A stretch of DNA of 64,000 nucleotides from Rhyzopertha dominica (GCA_025024175.1 QCXZ01000064.1:26160286-26224285), one strand, 5' to 3'. Counted from the stretch's first letter, positions 12,901 through 21,456 are shown. Made by a program: numbers and translations. Notes: generated from the sequence alone by a model not told the origin.

Positions 12901-15900
12901 CCACTTAACCTACATCGTCTCAACATATTTGACAACCGGTCTTCCAAAATCTCTAGTTACTTAAACCTCCTAGAACCCAAAATCAGAATTCCTGATTTGG
13001 GCAAAGAGATGACCAACCAAATGCGATTAGGTTATTCTAAATCCACCATAGTGAAAGACAGAAAAAAAAGGTATTTGTAATATAATATAATAATCAGCAT
13101 CAAGAATGATAGTACGGACCCTCCAAGGCAAGGTTGATCCTAACGTATAATTCCACACTAATCAGTTGTGAGAGTCATCAGCTACATATTGCTTATTTGA
13201 AGTTTCTGTTGTAATGAAACATAAGTAATTGATTCTAAAAACGGTGGACTTCAGAGTGCTGGTCAGTTATTGTTCTATAACTATAAAACAGATACAAGTT
13301 TCTACAGTGAACGGCAGTCGTGTGCTAAAAAAAACTTTTTGCATTTGTTAACAAAAATTACCCCAGAGAGAGAACTTAGATTACAGAAGATATCTAATGA
13401 TGAATTAGTTTTATTTCTGAATGGTAAACACCATTCTGAATCGATTACCTTCAACGTTAATTAGTACGTAATAAGCTACAAAATTTAAATTGGCGATGCA
13501 ATGAAAATAATTTAGGATTGTAATTTAGTTAATGCAGTGCGAAAAAAGTTAGGGAGTGCACGATAAACAATTGAAGAGAATTGCATAAAAGCGTTATTTT
13601 GAACTGTAATTTCCGAATGGCGAACGCCAAACTATTTAAACCGAGTTTTCCTTTCTTAAGGGAATGTAAGTTCAAGAGTTGAGGGAGCACAAGAACATAC
13701 ATGTGAGGGCGAGATAAAAATTTCCGGCTTGGTATAGAAAACAATAACGCTGGTTCTTCTTTTTTAAATTGCACTGGAAATAAGACAATAAAACAATACA
13801 TTCGTGCATTTAGTTGTTTGTACGTATACTTACTTAAATGCATTTTTACTGGTTTATAATTTGATACTTATTAAAGACACTTCTACTTAAATGACAAAGT
13901 TTTAGGAATTTTAACTGTTTAACATAACTTTGAGACAAAAGTACTAGGTATATGGAAAACTTTTTAAAATGGTGTTGAACTGACTTGCAAACATTTGTTG
14001 TAATGCTTGTAATATCTCATTTTTTTTTATTTTGCTGCCTATTGCACTAAGCAGATTCTACTACTTAGTTCTTCTTTTGCGCAAATTGAGAATCTCCATT
14101 GCGAACACTGGTAACCGATCAAGTGGATAATTACACATTACCTTGCAATTAATTAAATATCTAGTGCCATAAATGCTAAAGTATAGCATAATGTCTATGT
14201 GGTTTTACTATTGATGTAGACTACATTGCAATTATTTTTTCTTAAAAAAACTAGTAGGCAGGCTGGACTGTTTCGAGGGAGCGAAGTAAAAGCTAAGAAA
14301 GTTTGCAGCCTATTCGAACACATCACGTTAACGAATAATTATGTTTTAATAGATACGGCATTTCGATGGGGACAGTGATGTATTTTAAATCTCTGTATGT
14401 GTGAATTTTCCTAATGAACACTTGTTTCTTCTAGGACACAGTTTAGCTGTACATAAATTCTATCCTTGTTATTTTTAGGCCAGTTCTGTAATTAAAGTGG
14501 AAATGGAAGTTAAAACCTAGGCAGTTAGATTAGCATCAGATTTACAGCCTTACACATTTTGCTTCTTATGGATATTTAGTATTCCAAGAGAATATTTTTA
14601 TACAAGAGAATCGCTAGTTTTCTTTCAATGAAGTTTTGCTTCATTTTGAATTATTATTTTGTAGATAGGCATGCTAAATAGCTTTATATGTATAGGGCTG
14701 AAGCTAAATTAAGAAATATGGGCTCACGCAGATACTGCTGCGTTTTGAGTATTCCAGATTATCCGGACAGAAGAGATCAAGTTTTTCAATAACATTATTT
14801 TGGAAAGAACTTTAACACTATCATAATGTACAGGGTGTCCTACATATCATCGTCATTTTTATGCTGGTTTTGTCTTAAAACTGTAGCCTATTTTTTAATA
14901 TTTCTACATTCCTTTAGTCCTGATATCTTGACAGGAAATAATTTAAAAAAAGACATCATTTACCGATATTTATATTTTAAATCTAGAATTTTTAAGGGGC
15001 TATATTTTTGAGTTTACAACTCAAACTTTTATTCTTTTTTGGAAGTCATAGTTGGATTTGGCTTGGTTGAAAGTATCTACTTTTTCTAATTTATTAAATG
15101 ATAATATGTTTTTGGATAGTTTATAAAACACTAACAAAAAATTATTTATTTGACGTTTCGATTATGCCTGCAATCTTTGTCAAAGATGAGAACCTCAAAT
15201 TATCATCTGAAACGAGTTCAAACAAAATTTTCGTGCCAGATAATAATTTAATTGATAACATTTTCCCTAAAATGATATTATTTTTAACTTAAAATGCTTA
15301 TAGGCCGTTCTGGGCTACATATTTAATTTAGTACCAACAATTATCTAAAAATACTTTTTCAAATAAAAAACAAAAAAAAGATATAACAAATCTTTAAGCA
15401 AACATTTAAAAGAAGCATTGTGAAGCAAGGTTACCAGACAGACGGTAGATAAATGGCATAACCACAAGTCAAAAATTTAATATACATACATAACATACAT
15501 TTTATCTTAAAATTTTCTTGTCAGATAAAATAAACATCAGCAGTATGTCATGGCTANCATGTGTTGCACGAGAAGTTCATATTAAAAAGAATTCTTTGCA
15601 TCAACATCATAGTTGGTGTCCCTAAGAATCAATACGCTAGGATTCCCTGAGGCTGTGTTATAATCAGTAATTAATTAGATATTCGCAATATTTGCAACAA
15701 GTTGCTGAATCTGCACTCTCAATGAAACGTCATTTTAGTGGTCTTTCCGGCGTCACGCTTGCTATTAGTCACTTTATCTGTTTTTTCCTTACATTTACTG
15801 ATCATCGTGAAATCCTTTGTAGTGACTATGTAATCGTATTAATCCCAAAATCAAATATGTAATTCGTGTAGTCTCTAGTAGGATTCACGAATCATTAATG

Positions 15901-18900
15901 ATTACATGAATCTTCGTGTAATCTACTCAATCTTATGTAACTGTTTTCGGTGAGACAGATTTTTTCTTAGAGGTTACCCCACGGCTTTACCATTACTTTA
16001 AGTACCTATTGTACCCTTCCTTTTGTATGATAAATGAGTGAAGACGAATGTGATAGAGACGTGTATAGCTCGGTTTACAACATCTTGGACACAGTACAAT
16101 ATTTTCATTGTACCTTCATTTATTTTATAAACGCGCGTCTAATTGTCATTCTTACCGTACGGTCTTTAATGTGGTTTCGTATCCCGCGAACGTTGACAGC
16201 AATGTCACCACCACCGCCTCTAAACATTTGTACAACTCATTTATGAAACGTCATTCCCCCAGCAACCAGCAACGCGCCATCCCAATAATCAGATTATACG
16301 TCCACCCACCTCGTTAACTCAGTCAGCTCGTTGTGCGAGGCGTTAAACCAGGACATCTTAGTCAGGTCCGCTATGTGGCTGGCATCAACCTTAGGTATCT
16401 GGTTGTAGCTCACATCCACCACCTCGACGTCCCTTAATCCCTTGAACTGGTTCCGTTTCAGTTCCTTCAGGCGATTGCCGTGCAGGTCCAGCGTCTTCAG
16501 CTTCCTGAGGGCTTGCAGGCTGTCCGCCGGCAGGTCGGATAGATTTCCGTTGCTTAAATGGNAGCGGAGCAGCTTCAGCGGTAAATCACTGGAGGTGAAA
16601 GCGGTCGGTGGCAGGGATGAANTTCTGTGGCCATCTATTTTGAGCACTGTTAGGTTGCCCAGGTTCTGAAAAATAACGGGGCATTTCTCAACGGTCATAT
16701 CGAAGTAAGCACCGCCCTAAGAGGTTTACAGTCCGGGATTATATTCCATTTATTACGCTTAGCGGAGGATTTATTTGGGATTCGTCGGGATGGTTTCCCG
16801 TCGCCTCATACGAAAATCTATTTTTAATTAGGCAATAGATAACTGATGCACGACTATGTGCCCCATGTTTTTTGTTTTAAATCGAATAAGAATTTTCATA
16901 GCTATAAAAATATTCACAATTTCAAATTTTCTGGATAATCTATATGGGGTTAGAAACCTGCGAGGGATAATACATCTGCATGGGACAAGGAGAAATTAAT
17001 ATATACTTTTTAATCCAATTTAAATGGGTGGTAAATTAAAAACACTTTTTTATTTAAATAATTATTTTCTGCGATTTAGTTTTTAGTCTTATGTGTGTGC
17101 AATCGATTTTTAATATCTTTATGAGATTTCAGACGATATGAAAGATTTTAGTTTATTTCAGTTTCTTTACACCTAATCGTATCTGAAATCAAAATCTATT
17201 ATACTTGCTTATCAATAACGGCTCTGTCTTACTGAAGGAACTTTTCCGCGCCAGTGGGAGAAATCTGGCGTCACTCTGTTGCCGAAGGGGAGCAGAGTGG
17301 AAAGTTTTTCTGAGCTTAGACCGNAAATCGTTCTTCTGACATGTAAAATTCTAGAGAAGATTGTGAGAAGACTCATCGAACGGACCATCAACTTAGCCAT
17401 ACGGAAATCGAAGATACCAGAAGAGCTACATCGCGGCATGATCAAAACAGATACAAGGACGCCACAACTATATTGCCTACTTAAGATACACAAACCAGAG
17501 ATACTACTGAGACCGATTGTTAGTGTAACAGGATCTGCCATCCACCCTCTAGCTCGCCATATCGCTCGAACCCTGAAAGGACTCGTAGGGAAGACAGAAC
17601 ACCACGTCAGGACCAGAGAACTTATCGAGACAATTAAAAAGATCAGACTGGACCCGGAGGACATCTTAGTAAGCTTTGATATAACCTCCCTCTTCACGAA
17701 GATATCACTGGACGATGCCTTAAGGGAGTTGAAAAAACGTTTATAAGAAGAAGACGTGGATGAAGAACTAGTTCAACTAGCGAATATCTGTCCGAAATCT
17801 CCTTTCCTCAAGTTCCAGGAGAAATGCTACTAGCAGACAGAAGGTGCCCCTATGGGGTCACCGCTTTCTCCGCTGATAGCTAACATTTACTTGGAAGCCT
17901 TCGAAACAACTGCATCGGCATCAGCACTCCATAAACCTAAGTGTTGATTCCTGGATCATCTAAATAGCTTCCACAGCGGCATACAATTCACGATGGAGGT
18001 GGCGACCAATGGCGCCCTACCCTTCCTGGATGTGATGGTGACAAGGAAACAAGAGGACACGCTAGGACATCGGATCTATAGGAAGCCAACCCACACGGAT
18101 CGCTACCGGCATGCAGATTCACACCACTACCCCGCCCAAAAACAAGGAGTCATTAACACGCTTAAACAACGAGCGAAGCAGACCACCTAGAAAAGGAATT
18201 AGAACATCTGCGCAGAGCACTACAGAAGAACGGATATCCTAAGGCACAGATTGAGAAGGCTATCAACATGCAACCACAGAGGAAGGAACCAGAAGAGCAC
18301 ATCGCTGCAGCATACTTACCCTACGTCAATGGATGTACAGATATTATCGGACGGAGAAGACATAAGATAAACACCATCTCCACCGTCCCGGGAAGGATAG
18401 CCAACGCCTTTTCGAAATATCCTTCGACGACTGAGGTGCTACAAACGCCGGGTGCGTATAGAATCCCATGCAGCTGTGAGGAGGTTTACATCGGCCAAAC
18501 CGGAAGACACATCAGCACGAGAATCAAGGTACACGTCAGGGACACCAGAGACACACAGAATACCGAATGGAGACTGGCCATATCATCAAATTCGAGGAGG
18601 CACAAATGCTGTCTAGGGAAGCAAGATTCTGGCCGAGACTGTACAACGAATCCATCGAAATCCAGAAGAATCCGTGCAATTGTAACCGAGACCGAGACAT
18701 CGAACTACCTGGAGCAGACTAGGACACTTAAGTTTGAGAGCTACTTCTGAGGAAGACACCGACATGAGTCTCAAAACGTCAAGATCAAGTAGGTAAGCAA
18801 CGTGGAAAGCAACCTGGAAAATAACATGTCATATTTATATACAGTTGGTGGATTTCATCACATGCCTTGTGTTCAATCTGCCTTTCGCAAGAATTATATT

Positions 18901-21441
18901 GCAGCAATGGCTTTTTCCAGACTGACTACTACTGACATGGCACGTAATATGGATGAAGGAACGATAACCTCAATTTGTTTATTAGCCTTTTATAAAGCAT
19001 TTGATACAATTGACGGGGATCTTTTGGTAGCCAAACTTAGTTACTATGGAATAATGGGTACTGCCTTGAATCTTCGTGACTACCTTTTCAATCGTTCGCA
19101 AGTGGTAAAGCTTAAATCCACTGTTTCGCAGGAAATCGCAACATCATGCGGTGTTCCTCGGGGAAGTGTTCTAGGATCTGTATTATTCAGTATTTACGTT
19201 GCTGACTTCATGCGTGCCATTCGATACAAATGGAACATACTTTGTTAGGCGGATGATGCACAGCTTTATAAGGAGTGTCTACCTAAAGACTGAAATCGAC
19301 TTGTTGGTGCACTTAACGAGACTCTCAATGGTGTTCGCGAGTGGTCCAAGAGTTGAAACAAAAATAATGTGGACTGGAACTCGTTAAATTCTTTCTAGGA
19401 TTCCACAGGATGTAGACAGTGTTATTATTGATGATGACATAGTCCATGTCGTTAATAGTGTTCAGAACCTAGGTTTGATTATGGCCCAATATTTTACATT
19501 TGAAAACCATGTTTTGACAAAAATTCTAATTGGATGAGCAAAATTAAAAACATATTGGCAATTTCGTAGCGTTCTTGTATAATCTGCTAAGTGGAACTTC
19601 GTTAACCGTACTGTGCAAAGCCATCTTGATTATTCCAGTAATGTCTTGACTTTCTTGACTTGTGAATTTAAAGGTAACATTCAAACATTGCATAACTCTT
19701 GTCTATGCTTTTCATGTAATATTAGTTCTAGTCTCAAAATCAATTGCAAAATTTGTACAGAACCGAGATGACAAACAGAAACAAATGTAAGTTAATAAAA
19801 ATGTGTTAGAAATCGAAGGAATTTCTATAAATGTATGTATACCATTTTAAAAAAGGTTTTTTTTTTAATAGTATTATGATGCTTTCGTGTTTTAATCCAA
19901 AACTGAGGCAGTGGATTCATTGGAAGAGAACTTCTTAGCAGAAGCATACCATACACTACATGCTAAAAGGGGCGAAAATTCGTAAGCGTAATTTTGAGGT
20001 TTGAAGTCAACATCTGGGTACCNTTAATCAAATTTTGTATTGGTTTAAAGCAGGGGTCGCNAACCCGCGGCCAATGGTGACAGAAGAAATCTGATTGGAA
20101 GTTTAGTTTTTGTGTAAGTGCCGGCTGCCAACAATTTTTTCTTATTGATATAAAAAGCTAATCTAAACTGAACCAGTGATTTAGGGTTACTTCCATGCGT
20201 TCTAAATATTCTCGTACTGTTAAAGCTGTCTCTTTTATTTCCAAGTGAGTTACCAGCTGCCAGTTGATTTCTGATGTATAGTTAGTAAGTACGTAACCTA
20301 TAATACTTATGTTTGAATATGTATTTATCATTATTTAGAGATATGTTGTAAGTTACTTAGATGCAGCAGTAATACTTCCAGTATTCTTCTTAGGAGCTCT
20401 TTGCTAAATCCTGCATTTCTTGACTGTAAATTACACTTTGAGGAACGCATTGAGAGAACTGAACAAAACTCATTAAAGAATTTAGATTTCAAGTTCGAAA
20501 TAAGAAAATAACTAACGACTAATAACTAATTACTGATTTTATGTTATGGGTGACTTTGTGCCAGTATTTAGTGTCAAAAAACTCACATTCTCTGCATGCG
20601 TTCAATTTATGTCAATTTATGTTCCGCATAATAAAATGTATATTCCGTCTGTCCTGTGAATACGATATAGATTAGTTTTATGTTTATGTTAACGAAGTGT
20701 ACGTGTACATCATTCACAACTTTTTCTGTAAACCAATGCCTTTTGGATGCTTGCTGGTTACCCTCCTTAGCCAATTTATCAGATTTGATATGAACAGCTT
20801 AAGAATGGATAAGATAAAACAAATACAGTTCTAGCTTATATGATGCTTTTGAACGAACCTTAAAGGCAGCAGACGGAAACTCCCGTAAACTGGAATTGAT
20901 GATAAGAAGTTCGTTCAAAGTACTGTTAATTCCCAGGAAAGTATACTCGTCAATGGTCTCAATGGGGGTGTCTTCTATATGTAATATCCTCACACGCAGT
21001 TTATATAATAAGCTTCCGTATAGCCTTCCTGAAACAATGTAGTCAATGTAACAAACATTTTTACAAAATGGAAATAATTTTTGTATCATTTAGCTTCACT
21101 CGAAGAATATTTGTTCACTGCAAGGTAATCCAATTGATTCTTCGATGACGATTCACTGTCTACAAGACACACTCACCTATATTACACCTGTACAGAGTCA
21201 GCTTTTCGATTGGTAGCTTGAATGTAGCGAGATTATTCAAACCTACGCTCATGGTGGCGAGATTGGCATTTTGACACGACACTGTTATTCCCTGATCGGA
21301 TTCAGAATCACACGTACATGGCTGGAGTAGGGAGACGTGAGTAGGACACCTGTATTGAGGTCCTGGTGGAATGTAACCTGCCGTAGCNCATCCAACTGTT
21401 GTCAACAAAACTAACACGAGCATTGGAAGCTGAAGTGACAT
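772..21441 (-). CDS. Chaoptin/artichoke-like LRR protein gene (7 coding exons, 3' end outside window)
   Basis: Overall gene model. Seven exons on the minus strand join through GT-AG borders with compatible phases (0-1-0-2-0-0-0) into about 696 codons. Seen in the translation: a hydrophobic signal peptide after the ATG at 21441, a short Cys-rich N-cap (CP...PCTC pattern), then at least 20 LxxLxLxxN repeats with no membrane segment in the visible part. Exon ends often fall inside repeats, yet repeat periodicity is kept across every junction, which supports the model. By family knowledge this is the insect chaoptin/artichoke group of extracellular LRR proteins; the N-cap looks more like artichoke (secreted, around sensory neurons) than other members, but I cannot prove orthology. 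A splice acceptor just upstream of the ATG implies at least one further 5' UTR exon. Exon 6 has a one-base frameshift. The last visible exon ends in phase 1 at a donor, so the C-terminus lies left of the window. Confidence 0.8.
1229..2369 (-). mobile_element. Tc1/mariner-type DNA transposon with TA target duplication
   Basis: Both ends are visible. Left end AGGGGCTGTCTCA at 1229, right end its inverted copy finishing at 2369, each flanked by TA (1227-1228 and 2370-2371). The terminal inverted repeats remain alike for about 30 bp with a few mismatches. The 1141-bp length and the TA duplication are typical of the IS630-Tc1-mariner superfamily, and the interior carries a broken transposase on the minus strand. 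It sits in the intron between LRR exons 6 and 7. Confidence 0.88.
1380..2201 (-). pseudogene. Degenerate Tc1/mariner-type transposase
   Basis: Minus-strand reading of the element interior. The N-terminal part starts at an ATG near 2201 and soon hits a stop. A middle segment contains IIDDESYV followed by a PG.LYFHV stretch, matching the first catalytic Asp region (DDETY) of this transposase family. The C-terminal frame (1380-1685) has FKKYLVWQAI and NAPNVPQARGIEKF, the family's segment around the last catalytic acidic residue. Several in-frame stops and frameshifts separate these blocks, so no functional protein is encoded. Its neighbours are intron sequence of the LRR gene. Confidence 0.75.
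2372..4490. other. AT-rich intron stretch with N cluster
   Basis: No gene seen. Nine single Ns lie between 3066 and 3525, marking a poorly resolved stretch. The part at about 4080-4260 is clearly less AT-rich and could be a conserved intronic element, but no motif or frame is recognisable. Confidence 0.5.
4495..5188 (+). pseudogene. Decayed mariner-type transposase relic
   Basis: The plus-strand frames give TMFSDKAHIYLNNVVDKQNC, which matches the FSDEAHF.L.G.VNKQNCR block around the first catalytic Asp of a mariner-like transposase family. KEAPLHPR and, in another frame near 4803, DSTTCHLFHNIIVLL follow, corresponding to the QDGATCHT block around the second catalytic Asp; here Asp-Gly-Ala is altered. 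Stops and frameshifts are frequent. The sequence GTTTGTTGGGACACTCTATA at 5168-5187 resembles the outer end of such an element; no matching left end was found. It ends about 120 bp from the donor side of LRR exon 6. Confidence 0.6.
5312..5922 (-). CDS. LRR gene coding exon 6, with a one-base frameshift
   Basis: Acceptor AATTCATTACAG|ATTCCG, donor CTGGAG|GTGAGT. The exon encodes about eight LRRs, in two frames. The first frame runs from IPLHNMTGLKILNVSHNQ to LETIKPGTF and then meets a stop near 5680. The LRR pattern resumes at once in the neighbouring frame (LPTLLELDLSYNKLKDV) and stays open to the donor. The exon is 611 nt, whereas phase 0 at both ends needs a multiple of three, so one base is missing, most likely near the GGCCCC run at 5691-5703. 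Either an assembly error or a real lesion; isolated Ns elsewhere favour an error. Confidence 0.82.
5961..6918. mobile_element. Foldback (long inverted repeat) element in an LRR intron
   Basis: Two arms of roughly 420-450 bp are inverted copies of each other: 5961 to about 6410 and about 6490 to 6918. Landmarks seen in both: GCCACCTAAA at the tips, CTTAAGTTATATRTCAAATT, TTACCTTACCCCGTATAATAAATA, CGTCGCCGCCA, and CATACCTAACGCTGCA/TGCAGCGATGGGTATG at the inner ends. TA dinucleotides flank both outer ends (5959-5960, 6919-6920), suggesting mobilisation by a Tc1/mariner-type transposase. No coding frame. The left tip lies only 38 bp from the splice acceptor of LRR exon 6. Confidence 0.8.
6921..8785. 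other. AT-rich intron between LRR exons 5 and 6
   Basis: Beyond the foldback element nothing recognisable is seen on either strand: no repeat ends, no transposase frames, no LRR-like coding. Confidence 0.5.
8786..9040 (-). CDS. LRR gene coding exon 5
   Basis: Acceptor GGTTTTCAG|ATAATAGATGTG, donor AGCCAA|GTAAGT; 85 codons, phase 0 at both ends. Four LRRs are visible (VSQNNVTEIQKLAF, LARINLSRNAISKI, ITVLDLSFNNITRI, ATEIHLSYNGLTDM), each with the Asn-ladder position. It lies 135 bp from exon 4, one of the short introns of the gene. Confidence 0.88.
9176..9422 (-). CDS. LRR gene coding exon 4
   Basis: Acceptor TTTATTTCAG|GGGAGC, donor GTAGAG|GTATGT. The exon encodes GAFARNSVLRVLNLSHNKIK and then two to three full LRRs (LRRLYLSDNAIYDI, IGTIDLARNFIKKI). 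The true exon begins upstream of the first Met-like codon of the frame, because the frame is open back to the acceptor and the first base completes the split Arg codon. Ends in phase 0. Confidence 0.88.
9724..9785. repeat. Short relic with Tc1-like ends
   Basis: About 62 bp bounded by TACAGGATCTATCC and the inverse of TACAGGGTGTTCT. The TACAGGGTGT motif is a common terminal sequence of insect Tc1/mariner-type elements. It is too short to classify further. A single further copy of the motif (TACAGGGTGTCC) occurs at 14829. Confidence 0.35.
10047..10518. repeat. Duplicated hairpin-forming repeat
   Basis: Two related direct copies, about 10047-10203 and 10391-10518. Each begins CATCAT...AAGCC and contains CAAAACCAGTTC, then ATGCTGTCT, then TAGACCTAAACTACACTGA, then the inverse GCAGACAGCAT, and ends ATGCATTTTAAT. 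Within each copy the ATGCTGTCTGCA and TGCAGACAGCAT segments form an inverted repeat. No coding content. Probably copies of a small non-autonomous element or a tandem duplication. Confidence 0.6.
10764..10963 (+). pseudogene. Tc1-like transposase C-terminal fragment
   Basis: The frame reads ADLNPIEHL at 10768-10795, the block containing the last catalytic Glu of Tc1-like transposases (DLNPIE). After a frameshift follow QWENVPQNYV, LVKVMPR and then ARGGNTWY, which match the usual Tc1 C-terminal end. Stops interrupt it. The catalytic N-terminal part is missing here. An N base lies at 10749. Confidence 0.65.
11157..11250 (+). pseudogene. Fragment of another Tc1/mariner-type transposase
   Basis: The plus strand reads FTDEATFHKNGTVNKHNWVF, matching the FTDEA.F..NG..NRHN block around the first catalytic Asp in one insect IS630-Tc1-mariner transposase group. 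It lies downstream of a C-terminal Tc1 fragment, in the wrong order to belong to the same copy, so it is a separate relic. About 30 residues only. Confidence 0.5.
11260..15090. other. Intron between LRR exons 3 and 4, unassigned
   Basis: AT-rich. Several short open frames (for example 12285-12473, 12560-12790, 13270-13464, minus 13529-13843) show no family resemblance I can name and no splice context. Region 11.8-12.8 kb is a little more complex and may be old transposon sequence. Confidence 0.45.
15125..15200 (-). repeat. Penelope-like element tail with decayed hammerhead motif
   Basis: Read on the minus strand: TTGACAAAGATT, a short loop, AATCGAAACGTCAAATAAATAA. The AGATT/AATC pair forms a small stem and is followed by GAAACGTC, the 3' core and cleavage triplet of the minimal hammerhead ribozymes known from Penelope-like elements. 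The 5' core, expected as CTGANGA, is changed to TTGACAA. The region continues into an AT-rich tail. No Penelope coding sequence is seen next to it. Confidence 0.4.
15300..16309. other. Intron between LRR exons 3 and 4, right part
   Basis: No gene. About 15.8-15.93 kb has several variants of a GTAATC/GATTAC motif. The 200 bp just downstream of the exon 3 donor (16.1-16.3 kb) is less AT-rich, without a recognisable frame. Confidence 0.4.
16310..16665 (-). CDS. LRR gene coding exon 3
   Basis: Acceptor TTATTTTTCAG|AACCTGGGC, donor ACGAG|GTGGGT. The 356 nt carry about five LRRs, including LKTLDLHGNRLKEL and VEVVDVSYNQIPKV. Two single N bases (16562, 16622) give two unknown residues. It ends in phase 2 (AG plus G of exon 4 gives Arg), continuing NELTELT-R-GAFARN. 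Composition is markedly more GC-rich than the flanking introns. Confidence 0.88.
17213..17395 (+). pseudogene. Jockey/CR1-type reverse transcriptase, left fragment
   Basis: The frame CLTEGTFPRQWEKSGVTLLPKG, then FSELRP and ILEKIVRRLIERTI, matches the thumb-proximal block preceding RT motif A in Jockey/CR1-type elements (..EG.FP..WK.A.V.P..K...RPI..L....K..EK). It runs without a stop into Penelope-type sequence at about 17390, so a Penelope-like element inserted here. The remainder of a Jockey/CR1-type RT resumes at about 18845 and is probably the other half of this copy. One N at 17324. Confidence 0.6.
17390..18740 (+). pseudogene. Penelope-type RT/GIY-YIG endonuclease pseudogene
   Basis: By family, this single ORF supplies reverse transcriptase plus a GIY-YIG nicking endonuclease. 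Visible blocks in order: IPEEL...QLYCLLKIHKPEILLRP (17430-17520), DILVSFDITSLFTKI with the motif A Asp (17670-17700), a stop near 17745, APMGSPLSPLIANIYLEAFE (about 17845-17910), then a gap. HKPKC is followed directly by FLDHLN, so the YVDD catalytic motif is deleted. RKPTHTDRYRHADSHHYP follows (18082-18135), then YRIPCSCEEVYIGQTGRHIS, the GIY-YIG core (18458-18517), and after a frameshift near 18570 the usual C-terminal block (RFWPRLYNESIEIQKNPCN). Loss of the catalytic Asp pair, stops and frameshifts make it non-functional. Confidence 0.78.
18740..18782 (+). ncRNA. Decayed hammerhead-ribozyme-like motif in Penelope tail
   Basis: CTGAGGA, a stem-loop GACAC...TCTC, then AAAACGTC. Compared with the copy at 54.11 kb, two changes are seen: stem II loses pairing (GTCTC instead of GTGTC) and the invariant G of GAAA is A. 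It is therefore expected to be inactive. Penelope-like elements are known to carry minimal hammerhead motifs. Confidence 0.5.
18845..19790 (+). pseudogene. Jockey/CR1-type reverse transcriptase, right fragment
   Basis: The frame at 18802-19248 reads CVQSAFRKNYIAAM, ARNMDEG, FYKAFDTIDGDLLVAKLSYYGI (motif A region with the catalytic position altered from DFSKAFD to AFYKAFD), DYLFNRSQVVKL and CGVPRGSVLGSVLFSIYVADF (motif B). After a frameshift and a stop come degenerate motif C (ADDAQLY-like) and the C-terminal region (NLGLIM, HLDYSSNVL, LHNSC). It starts just after the Penelope tail and is probably continuous with the fragment at 17213-17395. Typical of Jockey-superfamily non-LTR elements; no intact frame. 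Confidence 0.7.
19800..20858. other. Intron sequence between LRR exons 2 and 3
   Basis: No gene. At 20051 the sequence CAGGGGTCGC.AACCCGCGGCC resembles the outer end of buster/ZBED-type hAT elements, but no partner end or 8-bp duplication was found. An N falls inside this motif (20061), as well as one at 20023. Confidence 0.35.
20859..21028 (-). CDS. LRR gene coding exon 2
   Basis: Acceptor TTGTTTCAG|GAAGG; the leftover G of exon 1 plus GA makes Gly. The 170-nt exon encodes RLYGSLLYKLRV through SSLREFPSAAFK, the first two degenerate LRRs. It ends AAG|GTTCGT. The donor is weaker than the others, but the phase (exactly 145 codons so far) fits the next exon and the LRR pattern AFK-NLGNLTVLKIDGH continues across the junction. 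Confidence 0.8.
21177..21441 (-). CDS. LRR gene coding exon 1: signal peptide and Cys-rich N-cap
   Basis: The ATG is taken at 21441 because the sequence immediately upstream (21456-21470) reads TTGATTTCAG, a polypyrimidine-AG splice acceptor; the frame upstream therefore belongs to an intron. Residues 1-20 are MSLQLP followed by a Leu/Val-rich core typical of a signal peptide. Next come two short cysteine motifs (RCP and PCTC), the usual N-terminal cap of extracellular LRR proteins, and the start of the repeat domain. One N (21388) falls in the signal peptide. The exon ends ATAG|GTGAGT with one base left over (88 codons plus 1). Confidence 0.85.
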
Positions 21442-21456
21442 CTTAGTGGGCTTCGC
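21442..21456 (-). other. 5' UTR segment between splice acceptor and start codon of the LRR gene
   Basis: The 14-15 bases between the acceptor (AG at about 21456-21457) and the ATG at 21441 (CGAAGCCCACTAAG). They imply an upstream non-coding first exon. A possible donor (CTAAG|GTGAGTAAAAG, exon edge at 27117) lies about 5.7 kb upstream next to a somewhat GC-richer patch, but nothing confirms it. Confidence 0.5.

Larger units (their letters stand above)
17390..18828 (+). mobile_element. Penelope-like element, degenerate
   Basis: A 5'-truncated Penelope-like retroelement. It carries the element's own RT type (KIHKP...LRPIVS, SFDITSLFTKI), the RKPTHTDRY segment and a GIY-YIG endonuclease segment, followed by a 3' tail with a hammerhead-like motif. 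The 3' end is placed at ...AACATG (18828) because a second copy of the same tail at 54.1 kb, delimited by a target duplication, ends at the same motif. Inserted in a Jockey/CR1-type element in the intron between LRR exons 2 and 3. Confidence 0.8.

Noticed and set aside
13529..13843. 104-codon minus-strand frame
   Set aside because: No domain, no splice signals in phase with the LRR gene, and lies in the middle of an intron.
20051..20085. CAGGGGTCGC.AACCCGCGGCC as a buster-type hAT terminus
   Set aside because: Only one end is visible, contains an ambiguous base, and no matching end was found within several kilobases.
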